Positions 8,642 to 16,677 of a stretch of DNA of 64,000 bases are shown in pieces; position 1 is the first letter of the stretch, and the number at the start of each line of letters is the position of its first letter. The translations under genes and the position numbers were made by a program. The stretch comes from JAUILH01 sp965230535 (GTDB lineage Bacteria > Bacteroidota > Bacteroidia > Flavobacteriales_D > JAUILH01): NCBI GenBank assembly GCA_965230535.1, contig OZ246009.1, positions 558,001 through 622,000 of the forward strand, in the 5' to 3' direction. Below the pieces are notes generated by a model. That model saw nothing but the letters and a program-made list of their open reading frames with translations, was not told the DNA's origin and did no database searches.

Positions 8642-10045
8642 CTACTTAATGAAAACGATCTGAACCCGTCTGTTCTTCTGACGATTTTCCTTAGAATCAT
8701 TCGAAACTTTAGGAGAGTTTGACCCTTTCCCTTCGTATTCAACTCTGTTTTCAGGGATTCCCTTTTTGCTGATTGCATCAGCAATATGAGCTGCTCTGTT
8801 TTCAGAGATGGTTTGGTTAAAATCTGAATTGCCCTGATTACAAGCATGACCTATAACCTTGACCCTTAATTCAGAATTGTCATTTAGAATATCAGCAACC
8901 ATGTTGACGACTTTACTCTGGTTATCCGAAATCACATTGCTGGACGAATTTAACTCGTATGAAATGATTCTGTCATCTATTTCAAAAGCTCTGTTTAGTG
9001 AATCCAAATCAATCGACCACGGTTCAGGTTTAATGTCTGGCTTTTCTTCTACAATCTGTTTAACAACGGGGGTGGTATCTTTTGGTGCTTCCAGAACCAC
9101 TGCAACAATGGTGTCTGTTTCAATGACATCAATCGCAATTGGATCTGTTCTGTCCTTGCACAGTTTAATACCAACTAAAACCTCATGAGACCCTCTTGAA
9201 ATTCCGGTTAAAGATTGTCCGCCTCCAAAAGCATAACTGTATCCCAATTTGAACTTACTCTTCAGATTTAACTCTACAATTCCTGAAAGGCCATAAGACG
9301 TTCTGTAAAGTGCGCCAAAACCAATGGTGTTGTTCCATGTGGCTCTTGCTGCAATATCTACCTGGTGTCCAATAAAATCAGCATTTCTATAAAGCACAGA
9401 GGGTGTTAGTTTCCATTTTTCCGAACTGACAATATCATAAGATGAAAAGGCGATGAAATGGTTAACCAGTTTAAATTCATTTCCTGAGGTTTTGTCTGCC
9501 AATAAACCACTGGTAAAAACTTGTGGAACTGACAGACCAAAAGTAAAACGTGGTGTGGTTAACATGACACCTATATCAGAATTGAATCCCATGTCGGATT
9601 GATTTCCCTGAAGTAATAATTCATCTGAATAGTCGGAAGCAATGGCATCTGTGGCTTTAAATTGTTGTTGAACCATACCCAGAGCCATTCCTGCATGTAA
9701 TTGAGCAGTGCTACTAAGATTCAAATGATAGGCATACCCTAAATTAAACTTCATCCGTTTTAACAGTCCGGCATTGTCCATATTGGCATACAAACCTATT
9801 CCGTGTCCCTTACCAAAACCACCGTCTATTGTGAGGGTGTTGGAGACTGGGCTGCCGTTAATTCCTGCCCATTGATTGCGGTGATCAAGAAAGGCAGAGA
9901 AACAACCATCCTTACCGGCTGCGGCCGGATTAATTAAATACATGTTTTGATTGTACAATGAGTACAAACCAAGCTGCTGACCAGTTGTCTTTTGACTGCC
10001 TAAGGCAACTAAAACCAATAAAATATATCGTAAAAAGTGTCTCAT
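8642..10045 (-). CDS. PorP/SprF-family T9SS outer-membrane protein fused to OmpA C-terminal domain
   Basis: 467 aa. Signal peptide to about residue 22 (TTGQ), then a PorP/SprF beta-barrel region to about residue 300 with the family hallmark YSLYNQNMYLINPAAAG and DHRNQWAGI. A Pro/Glu-rich linker (VVKQIVEEKPDIKPEP) leads to an OmpA-like domain at about 365-467 (VKVIGHACNQGNSDFNQ, ISENRAAHIADAISKKGI, KENRQKNRRVQIVF). The conserved Arg of the peptidoglycan site is present, but the usual Asp of the TD motif is replaced (GHACN), as in many Bacteroidota relatives. PorP/SprF partners sit with T9SS type B cargo; here the ATG overlaps the stop of the cargo gene by one base (TAATG), so they are translationally coupled. 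Likely role: outer-membrane display or anchoring of that cargo (inference). Confidence 0.9.
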   Translation of the reverse strand: MRHFLRYILLVLVALGSQKTTGQQLGLYSLYNQNMYLINPAAAGKDGCFSAFLDHRNQWAGINGSPVSNTLTIDGGFGKGHGIGLYANMDNAGLLKRMKFNLGYAYHLNLSSTAQLHAGMALGMVQQQFKATDAIASDYSDELLLQGNQSDMGFNSDIGVMLTTPRFTFGLSVPQVFTSGLLADKTSGNEFKLVNHFIAFSSYDIVSSEKWKLTPSVLYRNADFIGHQVDIAARATWNNTIGFGALYRTSYGLSGIVELNLKSKFKLGYSYAFGGGQSLTGISRGSHEVLVGIKLCKDRTDPIAIDVIETDTIVAVVLEAPKDTTPVVKQIVEEKPDIKPEPWSIDLDSLNRAFEIDDRIISYELNSSSNVISDNQSKVVNMVADILNDNSELRVKVIGHACNQGNSDFNQTISENRAAHIADAISKKGIPENRVEYEGKGSNSPKVSNDSKENRQKNRRVQIVFIK

Positions 10046-13000
10046 TATCTTATCAATGTTATGCTCCCCGTAATTGGCTCATCCGAACCACAGGTAATGG
10101 TGTAGTAATAATTTCCTTCTGGCAATTGATTCCCGTTGTGAGTGCCATCCCACATATTGTCGTATCCGGTTCGTTCAAAAATTACGTTACCCCAACTGTC
10201 GAATACCTGAATGGTACAGTCGTCTAGCAGGTAATGACCTTTGATAATCCATGTGTCGTTTTTACCATCTCCATTGGGACTCATAAAATTGTTCACTTCA
10301 ATTTTCAGTTTAATTGAAACCGTGATGTCATCACTGGCCATGCAGCCATCTGAAGAAGTGACGGTAATCGTATATGAGGTAGTAAATTCCGGAGAAGCTA
10401 AAGGATCTTCTATCATTGGATCGTCCAGACCAATAGCAGGAGACCAGTCGTAAGAAGCAATATTGGATCCTGTTGCATCTATTTGAATAGGTTTTCCTGC
10501 ATCTGTGGTGAGGTCATTTCCAGCATTGATCACAGGTAATGCGTATCGTTCAATATCAAAAGAACAGGTTGCCGTGTTACCTGAAGCGTCCGTGACAGTG
10601 TAAGTATTGGTAGTAATTCCCACCGGGAAAATTGAATTGCCTGACAAGCCAGAAGTCAAAACAAATGTGGCCCCTGTGCAATTATCTGTTATCACAGGAT
10701 CATTAAAAGTGATGACGGAATCACAGGTTTGGATATTCGCCGGACAGGTAATGACTGGATTTTCGTTGTCTGTCACAATCACATCAAAAGAACAAGTAGC
10801 GATATTCCCAGCAGCATCTGTCACTTCAAAAGTATTGGTGGTAGTTCCAATCGGGAAAGCGCTCCCACTCGTTAATCCTGCAATTTGAACAGTAGTGGCT
10901 CCAGAACAATTATCCGTTCCCACAGGAGCCGTATATGTCACCGCCGCATCACATGAACCAGGGTCTGTATTCTGGGTAATGTTCCCTGGGCATGATATGG
11001 TCGGGTTTTCATTGTCAGTGATAGTTATATCAAAGGAACAGGAACTCGTATTTCCGGCGGCATCTGTCACTTCAAAAGTATTGGTGGTAGTTCCGATGGG
11101 GAAAGCACTCCCACTCGTTAATCCTGCAATTTGTGCAGTATTGGCTCCTGTACAATTATCTGTTCCGACAGGAGTTGTGAATGTTACCACCGCATCACAT
11201 GAACCAGGGTCCGTATTTTGGGTAATGTTCCCCGGACAAACTATCGTTGGATTTTCATTGTCAACAACGGTCACATCAAAGGAACAAGTATTGGTGTTTC
11301 CAGCGGCATCTGTCACTTCAAAAGTGTTGGTGGTAGTTCCAATAGGGAAAGTACTTCCACTGGCCAATCCTACAGTTTGAATGGTTGTGGCTCCAGAGCA
11401 ATTGTCCGTTCCCACAGGAGCGGTATATGTTACTACAGCACCACATGAACCGGGGTCTGCATTTTGAGTGATGTTCCCTGGGCATGATATGGTTGGGTTT
11501 TCATTGTCAACAATGGTCACATCAAAGGAACAAGTATTGGTGTTCCCGGCGGCATCTGTCACTTCAAAAGTATTTGTCGTAGTACCAATAGGGAAAGTAC
11601 TTCCACTGGCCAATCCCGCGATTTGAATGGTTGTGGCCCCTGTACAATTATCCGTTCCCACAGGAGTTGTATATGTCACCACAGCATCACACGAGCTTGG
11701 ATCTGTATTCTGGGTAATGTTCCCTGGGCACGACATAGATGGATTTTCATCATCTACAATGGTCATATCAAAAGAGCAAGTGTTGGTGTTGCCATTACCA
11801 TCAGTGATAGTCCAAATAACTGTTGTAGTACCCAAAGGATAAGTGTCTGAGGCATTTGATGTGTTATTAAAGTCATTAATGACAGAAGCAATGCTACAAT
11901 TATCGTTGGTGGTGGGAAGGGGAATACTTACAGCCGCATTGCATTGCCCTGCATCTACACTTTGTGAAATATTGGAAGGACAATTAATAGATGGGTTGAC
12001 ATTATCTAAAGTGTTGATGTAATTATTGAAAGTCAAGGTTCTTGAACAACCGTCAATATCTGTTACAGTAAGGCTTACATCCATCGTGTCGTATGTAGTG
12101 TAGGTGTGTGTTGGATTTTGAAGGCTGCTTGTATTTCCATCTCCAAAATTCCAGGACCATGAGATAATGGGAGCTCCAAAAAAGGTACTATCCGTAAAGT
12201 TGACTGTTAATGGTGGGCAACCTCCGAAAGTATCTGCGCCAAAATTGACATCCGGACCAATGACTTGAACAAAAAACGGATTGGTATCAGTACTGGTACA
12301 GCCCGTGCTGGAGGTTACTGTCAAGGTCACTGTATATGCGCCTGGGTCCTGATAAATATGTGTAGGCTCTTGAGCCGTTGATGTATTCCCATCACCGAAA
12401 TCCCAGGACCAGTTAGTAATACTACCAAATGGCACTGTAGAGGATTCTGTAAAATTAACTGTCAGTGGACCACATCCAAAATACCCAAACCCACCATCAA
12501 CTGCCGCTGTGGGACTGCCGACTTTAACGGTATCTGTTTTAGTATCGGAACAGCCGTAAATGGTATCTGTTATAGTTAAAGTAACGACATAGTTTCCAAC
12601 AGATGTATAGTTATGAACTGGATTTTGTAGCGTAGAGGTATTCCCATCTCCAAAATCCCAAAACCAGGTGTCTGGTAAGGTAGATTGATCCGTAAAGAAA
12701 ACAGTATGCGGGAGGCTACATCCTATGGAAGGATTAAGTACGAATTGAGCGACAGGTGGGCGTACAATATAGCTATCAGTCCATGTGTCTGTTAATCCTG
12801 CGCCATCAGTTGTGGTCAGGGTAATGGTATAAGTGCCCGTGTCTGAGTAAACATGTGTGGGAGATGTCAGATTTGAGGTGTTTCCATCTCCAAAATCCCA
12901 ATGATTCGTTACAACTCCACCAAATGATAGATTAATAAAGCTTACAAGGTCATTAACGCAACCAGAACCATTTGACATAAGAAATTCTGCATGTGGTTGA

Positions 13001-13068
13001 GCCTTTAATTTGTTTGAGCCAATCAGGCACAAAAATGAGGTGAGTAAGACGACAATTATTCTGTTCAT
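10045..13068 (-). CDS. PKD/HYR-repeat secreted surface protein with T9SS type B (CHU_C) domain
   Basis: 1007 aa. Signal peptide (MNRIIVVLLTSFLCLIG ... LKAQ). Four PKD domains at about 25-355, each with W(D/N)FGDGNTS. Six HYR repeats follow at about 356-840 (NENPTISCPGNITQ ... DNC ... FPIGTTTNTFEVTDAAGNT ... CSFD); numbers 2-5 are nearly identical 82-residue units. A last Ig-like segment leads to the gliding-motility-associated C-terminal domain (NNFMSPNGDGKNDTW ... VFDSWGNVIFERTGYDNMWDG), the type B T9SS signal. Expected to be an extended adhesin or surface filament exported by T9SS. Promoter box 4 nt upstream of the ATG and a 28-bp direct-repeat operator upstream, the same as at the adjacent regulator gene. 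Cys pairs in HYR units suggest disulfides. Confidence 0.93.
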   Translation of the reverse strand: MNRIIVVLLTSFLCLIGSNKLKAQPHAEFLMSNGSGCVNDLVSFINLSFGGVVTNHWDFGDGNTSNLTSPTHVYSDTGTYTITLTTTDGAGLTDTWTDSYIVRPPVAQFVLNPSIGCSLPHTVFFTDQSTLPDTWFWDFGDGNTSTLQNPVHNYTSVGNYVVTLTITDTIYGCSDTKTDTVKVGSPTAAVDGGFGYFGCGPLTVNFTESSTVPFGSITNWSWDFGDGNTSTAQEPTHIYQDPGAYTVTLTVTSSTGCTSTDTNPFFVQVIGPDVNFGADTFGGCPPLTVNFTDSTFFGAPIISWSWNFGDGNTSSLQNPTHTYTTYDTMDVSLTVTDIDGCSRTLTFNNYINTLDNVNPSINCPSNISQSVDAGQCNAAVSIPLPTTNDNCSIASVINDFNNTSNASDTYPLGTTTVIWTITDGNGNTNTCSFDMTIVDDENPSMSCPGNITQNTDPSSCDAVVTYTTPVGTDNCTGATTIQIAGLASGSTFPIGTTTNTFEVTDAAGNTNTCSFDVTIVDNENPTISCPGNITQNADPGSCGAVVTYTAPVGTDNCSGATTIQTVGLASGSTFPIGTTTNTFEVTDAAGNTNTCSFDVTVVDNENPTIVCPGNITQNTDPGSCDAVVTFTTPVGTDNCTGANTAQIAGLTSGSAFPIGTTTNTFEVTDAAGNTSSCSFDITITDNENPTISCPGNITQNTDPGSCDAAVTYTAPVGTDNCSGATTVQIAGLTSGSAFPIGTTTNTFEVTDAAGNIATCSFDVIVTDNENPVITCPANIQTCDSVITFNDPVITDNCTGATFVLTSGLSGNSIFPVGITTNTYTVTDASGNTATCSFDIERYALPVINAGNDLTTDAGKPIQIDATGSNIASYDWSPAIGLDDPMIEDPLASPEFTTSYTITVTSSDGCMASDDITVSIKLKIEVNNFMSPNGDGKNDTWIIKGHYLLDDCTIQVFDSWGNVIFERTGYDNMWDGTHNGNQLPEGNYYYTITCGSDEPITGSITLIR
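10741..11762 (-). repeat. Tandem 246-bp repeats encoding near-identical HYR units
   Basis: Within the preceding gene, HYR units 2-5 recur with a period of 246 bp; the DENPT/CPGNITQ boundary recurs near 10745, 10990, 11235, 11482 and 11728. DNA identity is high, so unit number may vary between strains by recombination or slippage. Boundaries are approximate. Confidence 0.75.
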
Positions 13069-13072
13069 GCCG

Positions 13073-13080
13073 CAAACCTA
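13073..13080 (-). promoter_or_regulatory. Bacteroidetes -7 box (TAGGTTTG) of the cargo/PorP-OmpA operon
   Basis: Exact TAnnTTTG match only 4 nt before the ATG at 13068, implying a leaderless or near-leaderless mRNA. Its distance to the upstream 28-bp operator is 31 bp, identical to the arrangement before the regulator gene at 15999, which strongly supports this assignment. Confidence 0.7.
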
Positions 13081-13111
13081 GTATATCGATTTGAAGCCGA
13101 ACCTATCCTAA

Positions 13112-13139
13112 TGTTGCAAATAACAGGAATTATGTTGCA
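13112..13139 (-). promoter_or_regulatory. Direct-repeat operator, copy 1 (TGTTGCA x2, 21-bp period)
   Basis: Half-sites TGTTGCA at 13112-13118 and 13133-13139 (plus-strand orientation), starts 21 bp apart, i.e. two helical turns, as expected for an AraC-type activator binding as a direct-repeat dimer. The element aligns without gaps to 16044-16071 with 22 of 28 bases identical. It lies 31 bp upstream of the -7 box at 13073-13080, a position suited to activation. Binding by the adjacent hybrid regulator is inference. Confidence 0.7.
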
Positions 13140-13146
13140 TGGTCTT

Positions 13147-15999
13147 CTAGCTCAGGTCTGACGGGGATTTTCCAAATGCTTTTTTGAACAATTTTCCAAA
13201 ATATGCAGGATCAGAATAGCCCAATTCATAGGCCACCTCAGATACATTTTTGTCGCCTTTTTTGAGAAGTTGAAGCGCCAGATTTAATTTTATCTGATTC
13301 ACCATTGCAGTTGTCGATAACCCGGTTAAGGCTTTTAATTTTCTGTGTAATTGAGAACGGCTTATGGCCAAATGTTCGGCCAATTCTTCAGCGCTTAGAT
13401 TTTTATCCAGATGTTCCAGGATCAGGTCTTTGAATTTCTGAACAAAAGGATGCACTTTTTCTTCCTCGACAGATTCGTCTGGGGTCAATTGGTAGCGTTT
13501 TCTCAGTTTTTCTTGAAGCTGAATTTGGTTGCTTAAACGCATTTCGAGTTCATCGGAACTGAAGGGTTTCGACAAGTATTCATCTGCTCCATGAGACAAG
13601 CCTTTTAGTTTACTGTCGAATGATGCCTTGGCCGTTAAAACCATAATAGGAATGTGCTCGGTTAGACTGTTGTTCTTCAGTTCTTCTACCACTTGAAAAC
13701 CATCCTTCTTTGGCATCATAATATCTGATACGACCAGATCGGGGAGGTGTTCAATGGCCATTTCAATGCCCTCCTGACCGTCTTCTGCTAATAGCAACTG
13801 ATAATCTTTAGCCAATAATAACTCCAGATAGTTTCTGAGATCAGAATTGTCTTCTACAATTAAAATTTTGGGAAGAGATTCATGGTCTGCTGATTCTGAA
13901 GATTGCTTGTTGTCTGCTGTAACCGGTGAAACCGAAACATCCCTGGCCAAAGTCTCCGTGATGCGATCACTTGGAAGAATGACTGTAAACGTACTTCCTT
14001 TTCCAAGCGTACTCTGCACACTGATTTTGCCATCCATTAGTATGACCAGTTCTTTTACGAAAGCGAGCCCCAAGCCCGTGCCTTCTCCTTTACGAGTAGT
14101 AGTCGCATCAACCTGATAGAACTTCTCAAAAACTCTGGTTTGGTCTTCTTTACTAATCCCGATTCCCTGATCCTTAACCAATACTTTGATTAGCCCACCG
14201 TTACTTTCCACTTGAATAGATACCTGTCCGCCGGAATGAGAATATTTTACAGCATTGCTCAACAAGTTCGACACAATTTTATAGAGTTTGTCGCCATCAA
14301 TTCCCACAATTTTATCTCCGGTGAAAGGCAGAACTTCAATGGAAATGTTCTTTTGTTTGGCAACTGGTCTAAAAATGTCTGCTGTGTCATTAATGAAAAT
14401 AGGGAGGTTTGTGGTTTCATTTTTCACGTCCAGTTTCCCTGCCTTAATCTTGGCAAAATCCAGAACCTGATTTACCAGATCAAGCATTTTATGTGAATTC
14501 CGGTCAACGATTCTCAATAGTTCATTTTGAGTGTGCTCTTTTCTCAATTCCTGAACAGGACCCTTAATTAACGTAAGCGGTGTCCTGAACTCATGAACCA
14601 AATTGTGAAGGAGGTTATCCAGATAATCCTTTTCGGCTGCAATCATGGCGTTAGATTTCTTTTTGTTTCTCCAGGAAATCAGTAAAAAACTCAATGCTAC
14701 CAAAAGAATAATGCATCCGGATATCAGTACATTTCTCCACACCCTTTGTTTGTTGATTTTGGCATCAGCGACTTCCTGTTCTCGCTGACGTTTAAGTTCA
14801 TTTTCTTGCTGAAGCATTTGGGTTTCCAAAAGGTGCTTCATTTCCAGTTCCTTTTCCAAAACGGCTTTCTGGAGATCTCCATTGGTAAGCGTGTCTTTAA
14901 TAGTTTGAGCTCTTTTAAAATAAACCAGTGCACTATCATATTGCCCAAGGGCTTCAAAGTTGTTGTGAAGACAATCGCAAACCGACATTTCTCCTTCCAT
15001 ATACCCACTTTCAACAGCATAGGGGAGAGCCTCTTTACAGGCAGACAGCCCCTCTTCATATTTCCCAGCCAGAAAAGCAATGGTTCCATAGTTGGCAAGA
15101 GTTCCCGGCAAAGCAAATAGATAACCACCTTTTCTAATCATGTCTAAAGACTTTTCATAGTACGTGCAAGCTTTATTGTTGTCTCCAAGTTCAGAATGAA
15201 TAATCCCCAAATCATTATAGGTTCCTACTAAGATCTTGGGATCCGGATTGTTTTCAAAATACACAAGAGCAGGCTCCAGGTAGTACAAAGCGGAGTCATA
15301 GTCTCCCAATGCCCAATGAGAAGAGCCTACAATCGTTTTTCCAAAGTTGATTTCGTACTCATCTCCTGATTTTACAGCGTGATGATAGGCCAGTCGTCTG
15401 TAGTCAAAAGCCTTTTCCGCCTCACCTAAATCACGAAAGGCCAATCCCATATTGGCATAAACCTGCGCCAGTCTCACATCATCATTATTTTTTTTGTGGA
15501 TGTTGACTACCTCAAGAAATTTATCCAATGCTGCTTTGTTGTTTCCTTTGTTCTGAAGAGCATTTCCCATTCCGTTGTAAGACATGGCAAGTCCTAAATC
15601 ATTGGGGTTCCTGAGAAAGTACTCCATGCATTCTTCATATACGACATAAGCAGAATCAAACTGTCCCATATTCATGAGAACATAGCCCAAAAAGTTTTTA
15701 TGATCTTGAATATTGGCCGAATCCGTTTCAATGCTAAGGGCATTTATCCATTGCTTTTTCTCTTCAGGAAACATGCCGATTTGCTGAAAGAAAAAAGCAG
15801 CAGAAACATGGAACTCAAGTTGCTCCTCCTCATTTTTTAAGGCCTTTTCCCATTGTTCCAAGTATATGATGGCCGAATCCGGGTTGGATTGAGAAATCTG
15901 CATCAAACGGTCTCTGGAAAAATCAATTTCAGCGGAATTGTTAGTTGCCTTTCCAGAAAAACATTGAAGAAGTAAGAGGCTTAATATTAACAGACGCAT
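13147..15999 (-). CDS. Hybrid two-component regulator: TPR sensor, histidine kinase, receiver, AraC output
   Basis: 950 aa from the ATG at 15999 (MRLLILSLLLLQCFSG signal peptide); the longer start at 16074 would run through the promoter and operator. Order: signal peptide; about six or seven TPRs to residue ~370 (e.g. GLAMSYNGMGNALQNKGN, ILVGTYNDLGIIHSELGD); coiled coil; membrane helix ~418-440; HisKA with phospho-acceptor H469 (VHEFRTPLTLI); HATPase_c (DQGIGISKEDQTRVFEKFYQ, GTGLGLAFVKEL); receiver with D759 (VVSDIMMPKKDG); C-terminal AraC HTH (SRSQLHRKLKALTG, VSEVAYELGYSDPAYFGKLFKKAFG). The TPRs would lie in the periplasm, replacing the beta-propeller of carbohydrate-sensing HTCS. Adjacent to and upstream of the cargo/PorP-OmpA operon; its own promoter has the same operator, so autoregulation is likely. 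Confidence 0.94.
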   Translation of the reverse strand: MRLLILSLLLLQCFSGKATNNSAEIDFSRDRLMQISQSNPDSAIIYLEQWEKALKNEEEQLEFHVSAAFFFQQIGMFPEEKKQWINALSIETDSANIQDHKNFLGYVLMNMGQFDSAYVVYEECMEYFLRNPNDLGLAMSYNGMGNALQNKGNNKAALDKFLEVVNIHKKNNDDVRLAQVYANMGLAFRDLGEAEKAFDYRRLAYHHAVKSGDEYEINFGKTIVGSSHWALGDYDSALYYLEPALVYFENNPDPKILVGTYNDLGIIHSELGDNNKACTYYEKSLDMIRKGGYLFALPGTLANYGTIAFLAGKYEEGLSACKEALPYAVESGYMEGEMSVCDCLHNNFEALGQYDSALVYFKRAQTIKDTLTNGDLQKAVLEKELEMKHLLETQMLQQENELKRQREQEVADAKINKQRVWRNVLISGCIILLVALSFLLISWRNKKKSNAMIAAEKDYLDNLLHNLVHEFRTPLTLIKGPVQELRKEHTQNELLRIVDRNSHKMLDLVNQVLDFAKIKAGKLDVKNETTNLPIFINDTADIFRPVAKQKNISIEVLPFTGDKIVGIDGDKLYKIVSNLLSNAVKYSHSGGQVSIQVESNGGLIKVLVKDQGIGISKEDQTRVFEKFYQVDATTTRKGEGTGLGLAFVKELVILMDGKISVQSTLGKGSTFTVILPSDRITETLARDVSVSPVTADNKQSSESADHESLPKILIVEDNSDLRNYLELLLAKDYQLLLAEDGQEGIEMAIEHLPDLVVSDIMMPKKDGFQVVEELKNNSLTEHIPIMVLTAKASFDSKLKGLSHGADEYLSKPFSSDELEMRLSNQIQLQEKLRKRYQLTPDESVEEEKVHPFVQKFKDLILEHLDKNLSAEELAEHLAISRSQLHRKLKALTGLSTTAMVNQIKLNLALQLLKKGDKNVSEVAYELGYSDPAYFGKLFKKAFGKSPSDLS

Positions 16000-16004
16000 T
16001 TGAA

Positions 16005-16012
16005 CAAATGTA
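16005..16012 (-). promoter_or_regulatory. Bacteroidetes -7 box (TACATTTG) of the hybrid regulator gene
   Basis: Exact TAnnTTTG match 5 nt before the ATG at 15999; an operator copy lies 31 bp upstream. It supports the start at 15999 and a leaderless or near-leaderless transcript. Confidence 0.65.
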
Positions 16013-16043
16013 GACAAAGTTCGAGATAAGAGATACGCGTATT

Positions 16044-16071
16044 TGTTGCAATTATTGCGAGTTATGTTGCA
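16044..16071 (-). promoter_or_regulatory. Direct-repeat operator, copy 2 (TGTTGCA x2, 21-bp period)
   Basis: TGTTGCA at 16044-16050 and 16065-16071, the same spacing and orientation as copy 1 at 13112-13139, and the same 31-bp distance to its -7 box. Abuts the terminator of the upstream small gene (16073-16105), so it belongs to the regulator's own promoter. Confidence 0.7.
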
Positions 16072-16072
16072 C

Positions 16073-16105
16073 AAAAAAGGCTCACCGATGAAGTGAGCCT
16101 TTTTT
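16073..16105 (-). terminator. Rho-independent terminator (bidirectional form)
   Basis: GGCTCAC (16079-16085) pairs perfectly with GTGAGCC (16093-16099), flanked by A6 and T6. It ends the minus-strand small gene 16124-16459 and insulates the regulator promoter from read-through. Confidence 0.9.
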
Positions 16106-16123
16106 AATTTCGTGTGGTGATAA

Positions 16124-16459
16124 TTATTCCATTAAATGGAGTTTGCTTTTATTCCTCCATTCAGCGTCATATTTACTGTCAGAAAAATAAATGATCAAAT
16201 CTGCATCATACTTAGAATCACAGAAAAATACTTTTTTCTTGGCATCATATTTTGAACTGGCAAAGTACCAAAGTCCTTTGTTGCCATCCGCATCATATTT
16301 TGAAGAGCACTTGTAAACAACAAGGTCTGCGTCATATTTCGAACTCGCTTTGTAAACTTTCACATCAGCGTCATATTTTGAATCGCATGAGTAAACTGTC
16401 TGGCCAGTCACTAAACTGGTGATAAATAATGTAGTAAGTGTTAGCAATATTGTTTTCAT
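16124..16459 (-). CDS. Exported SKYDA-repeat protein, 7(1) septoil-knot (DUF6150)-like
   Basis: 111 aa with a signal peptide ending about residue 19 (SLVTGQ). The mature ~90 residues are six copies of a 12-15-residue unit with core SKYDA followed by hydrophobic-beta residues (VKVYKA, LVVYKC, IIYFSD). This alternation of S/K-Y-x-A-D turns with short strands matches the small repeat family known as DUF6150 or '7(1) septoil knot' proteins, in which I recall the unit as YKSQAD-like. Three Cys occur at equivalent repeat positions. Monocistronic, with its own terminator at 16073-16105. Function unknown. Family call is from memory of the pattern; the repeat itself is certain. Confidence 0.75.
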   Translation of the reverse strand: MKTILLTLTTLFITSLVTGQTVYSCDSKYDADVKVYKASSKYDADLVVYKCSSKYDADGNKGLWYFASSKYDAKKKVFFCDSKYDADLIIYFSDSKYDAEWRNKSKLHLME

Positions 16460-16677
16460 AATGTCATTTTTGATGTCTAAATATAGTCAATAAGAGCAAG
16501 TAATCAAATAAAGCTAAACCACTCTTTTTGATACGGGTGTATTATTGGTTTCTAAGTCCAAATAATTTTATTGTGAAGTTTTTAATTTGATTCTGAGAGC
16601 ATTATAATATTGGGCCGAAAAGTGGCTTGAGTTTGTCCTATAAAGGAACTAAATTTACTGGTCAATCACATTAAGCT

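Noticed and set aside
10741..11762. Regularly spaced repeats considered as a CRISPR array
   Set aside because: Period is 246 bp with no short spacers, and the repeats are coding.
10607..11850. Long plus-strand ORFs with repeated peptides (e.g. 10895-11380, 161 aa) opposite the cargo gene
   Set aside because: They are antisense shadows of the 246-bp HYR repeats; the minus-strand reading has a signal peptide, PKD/HYR domains and a CHU_C domain.
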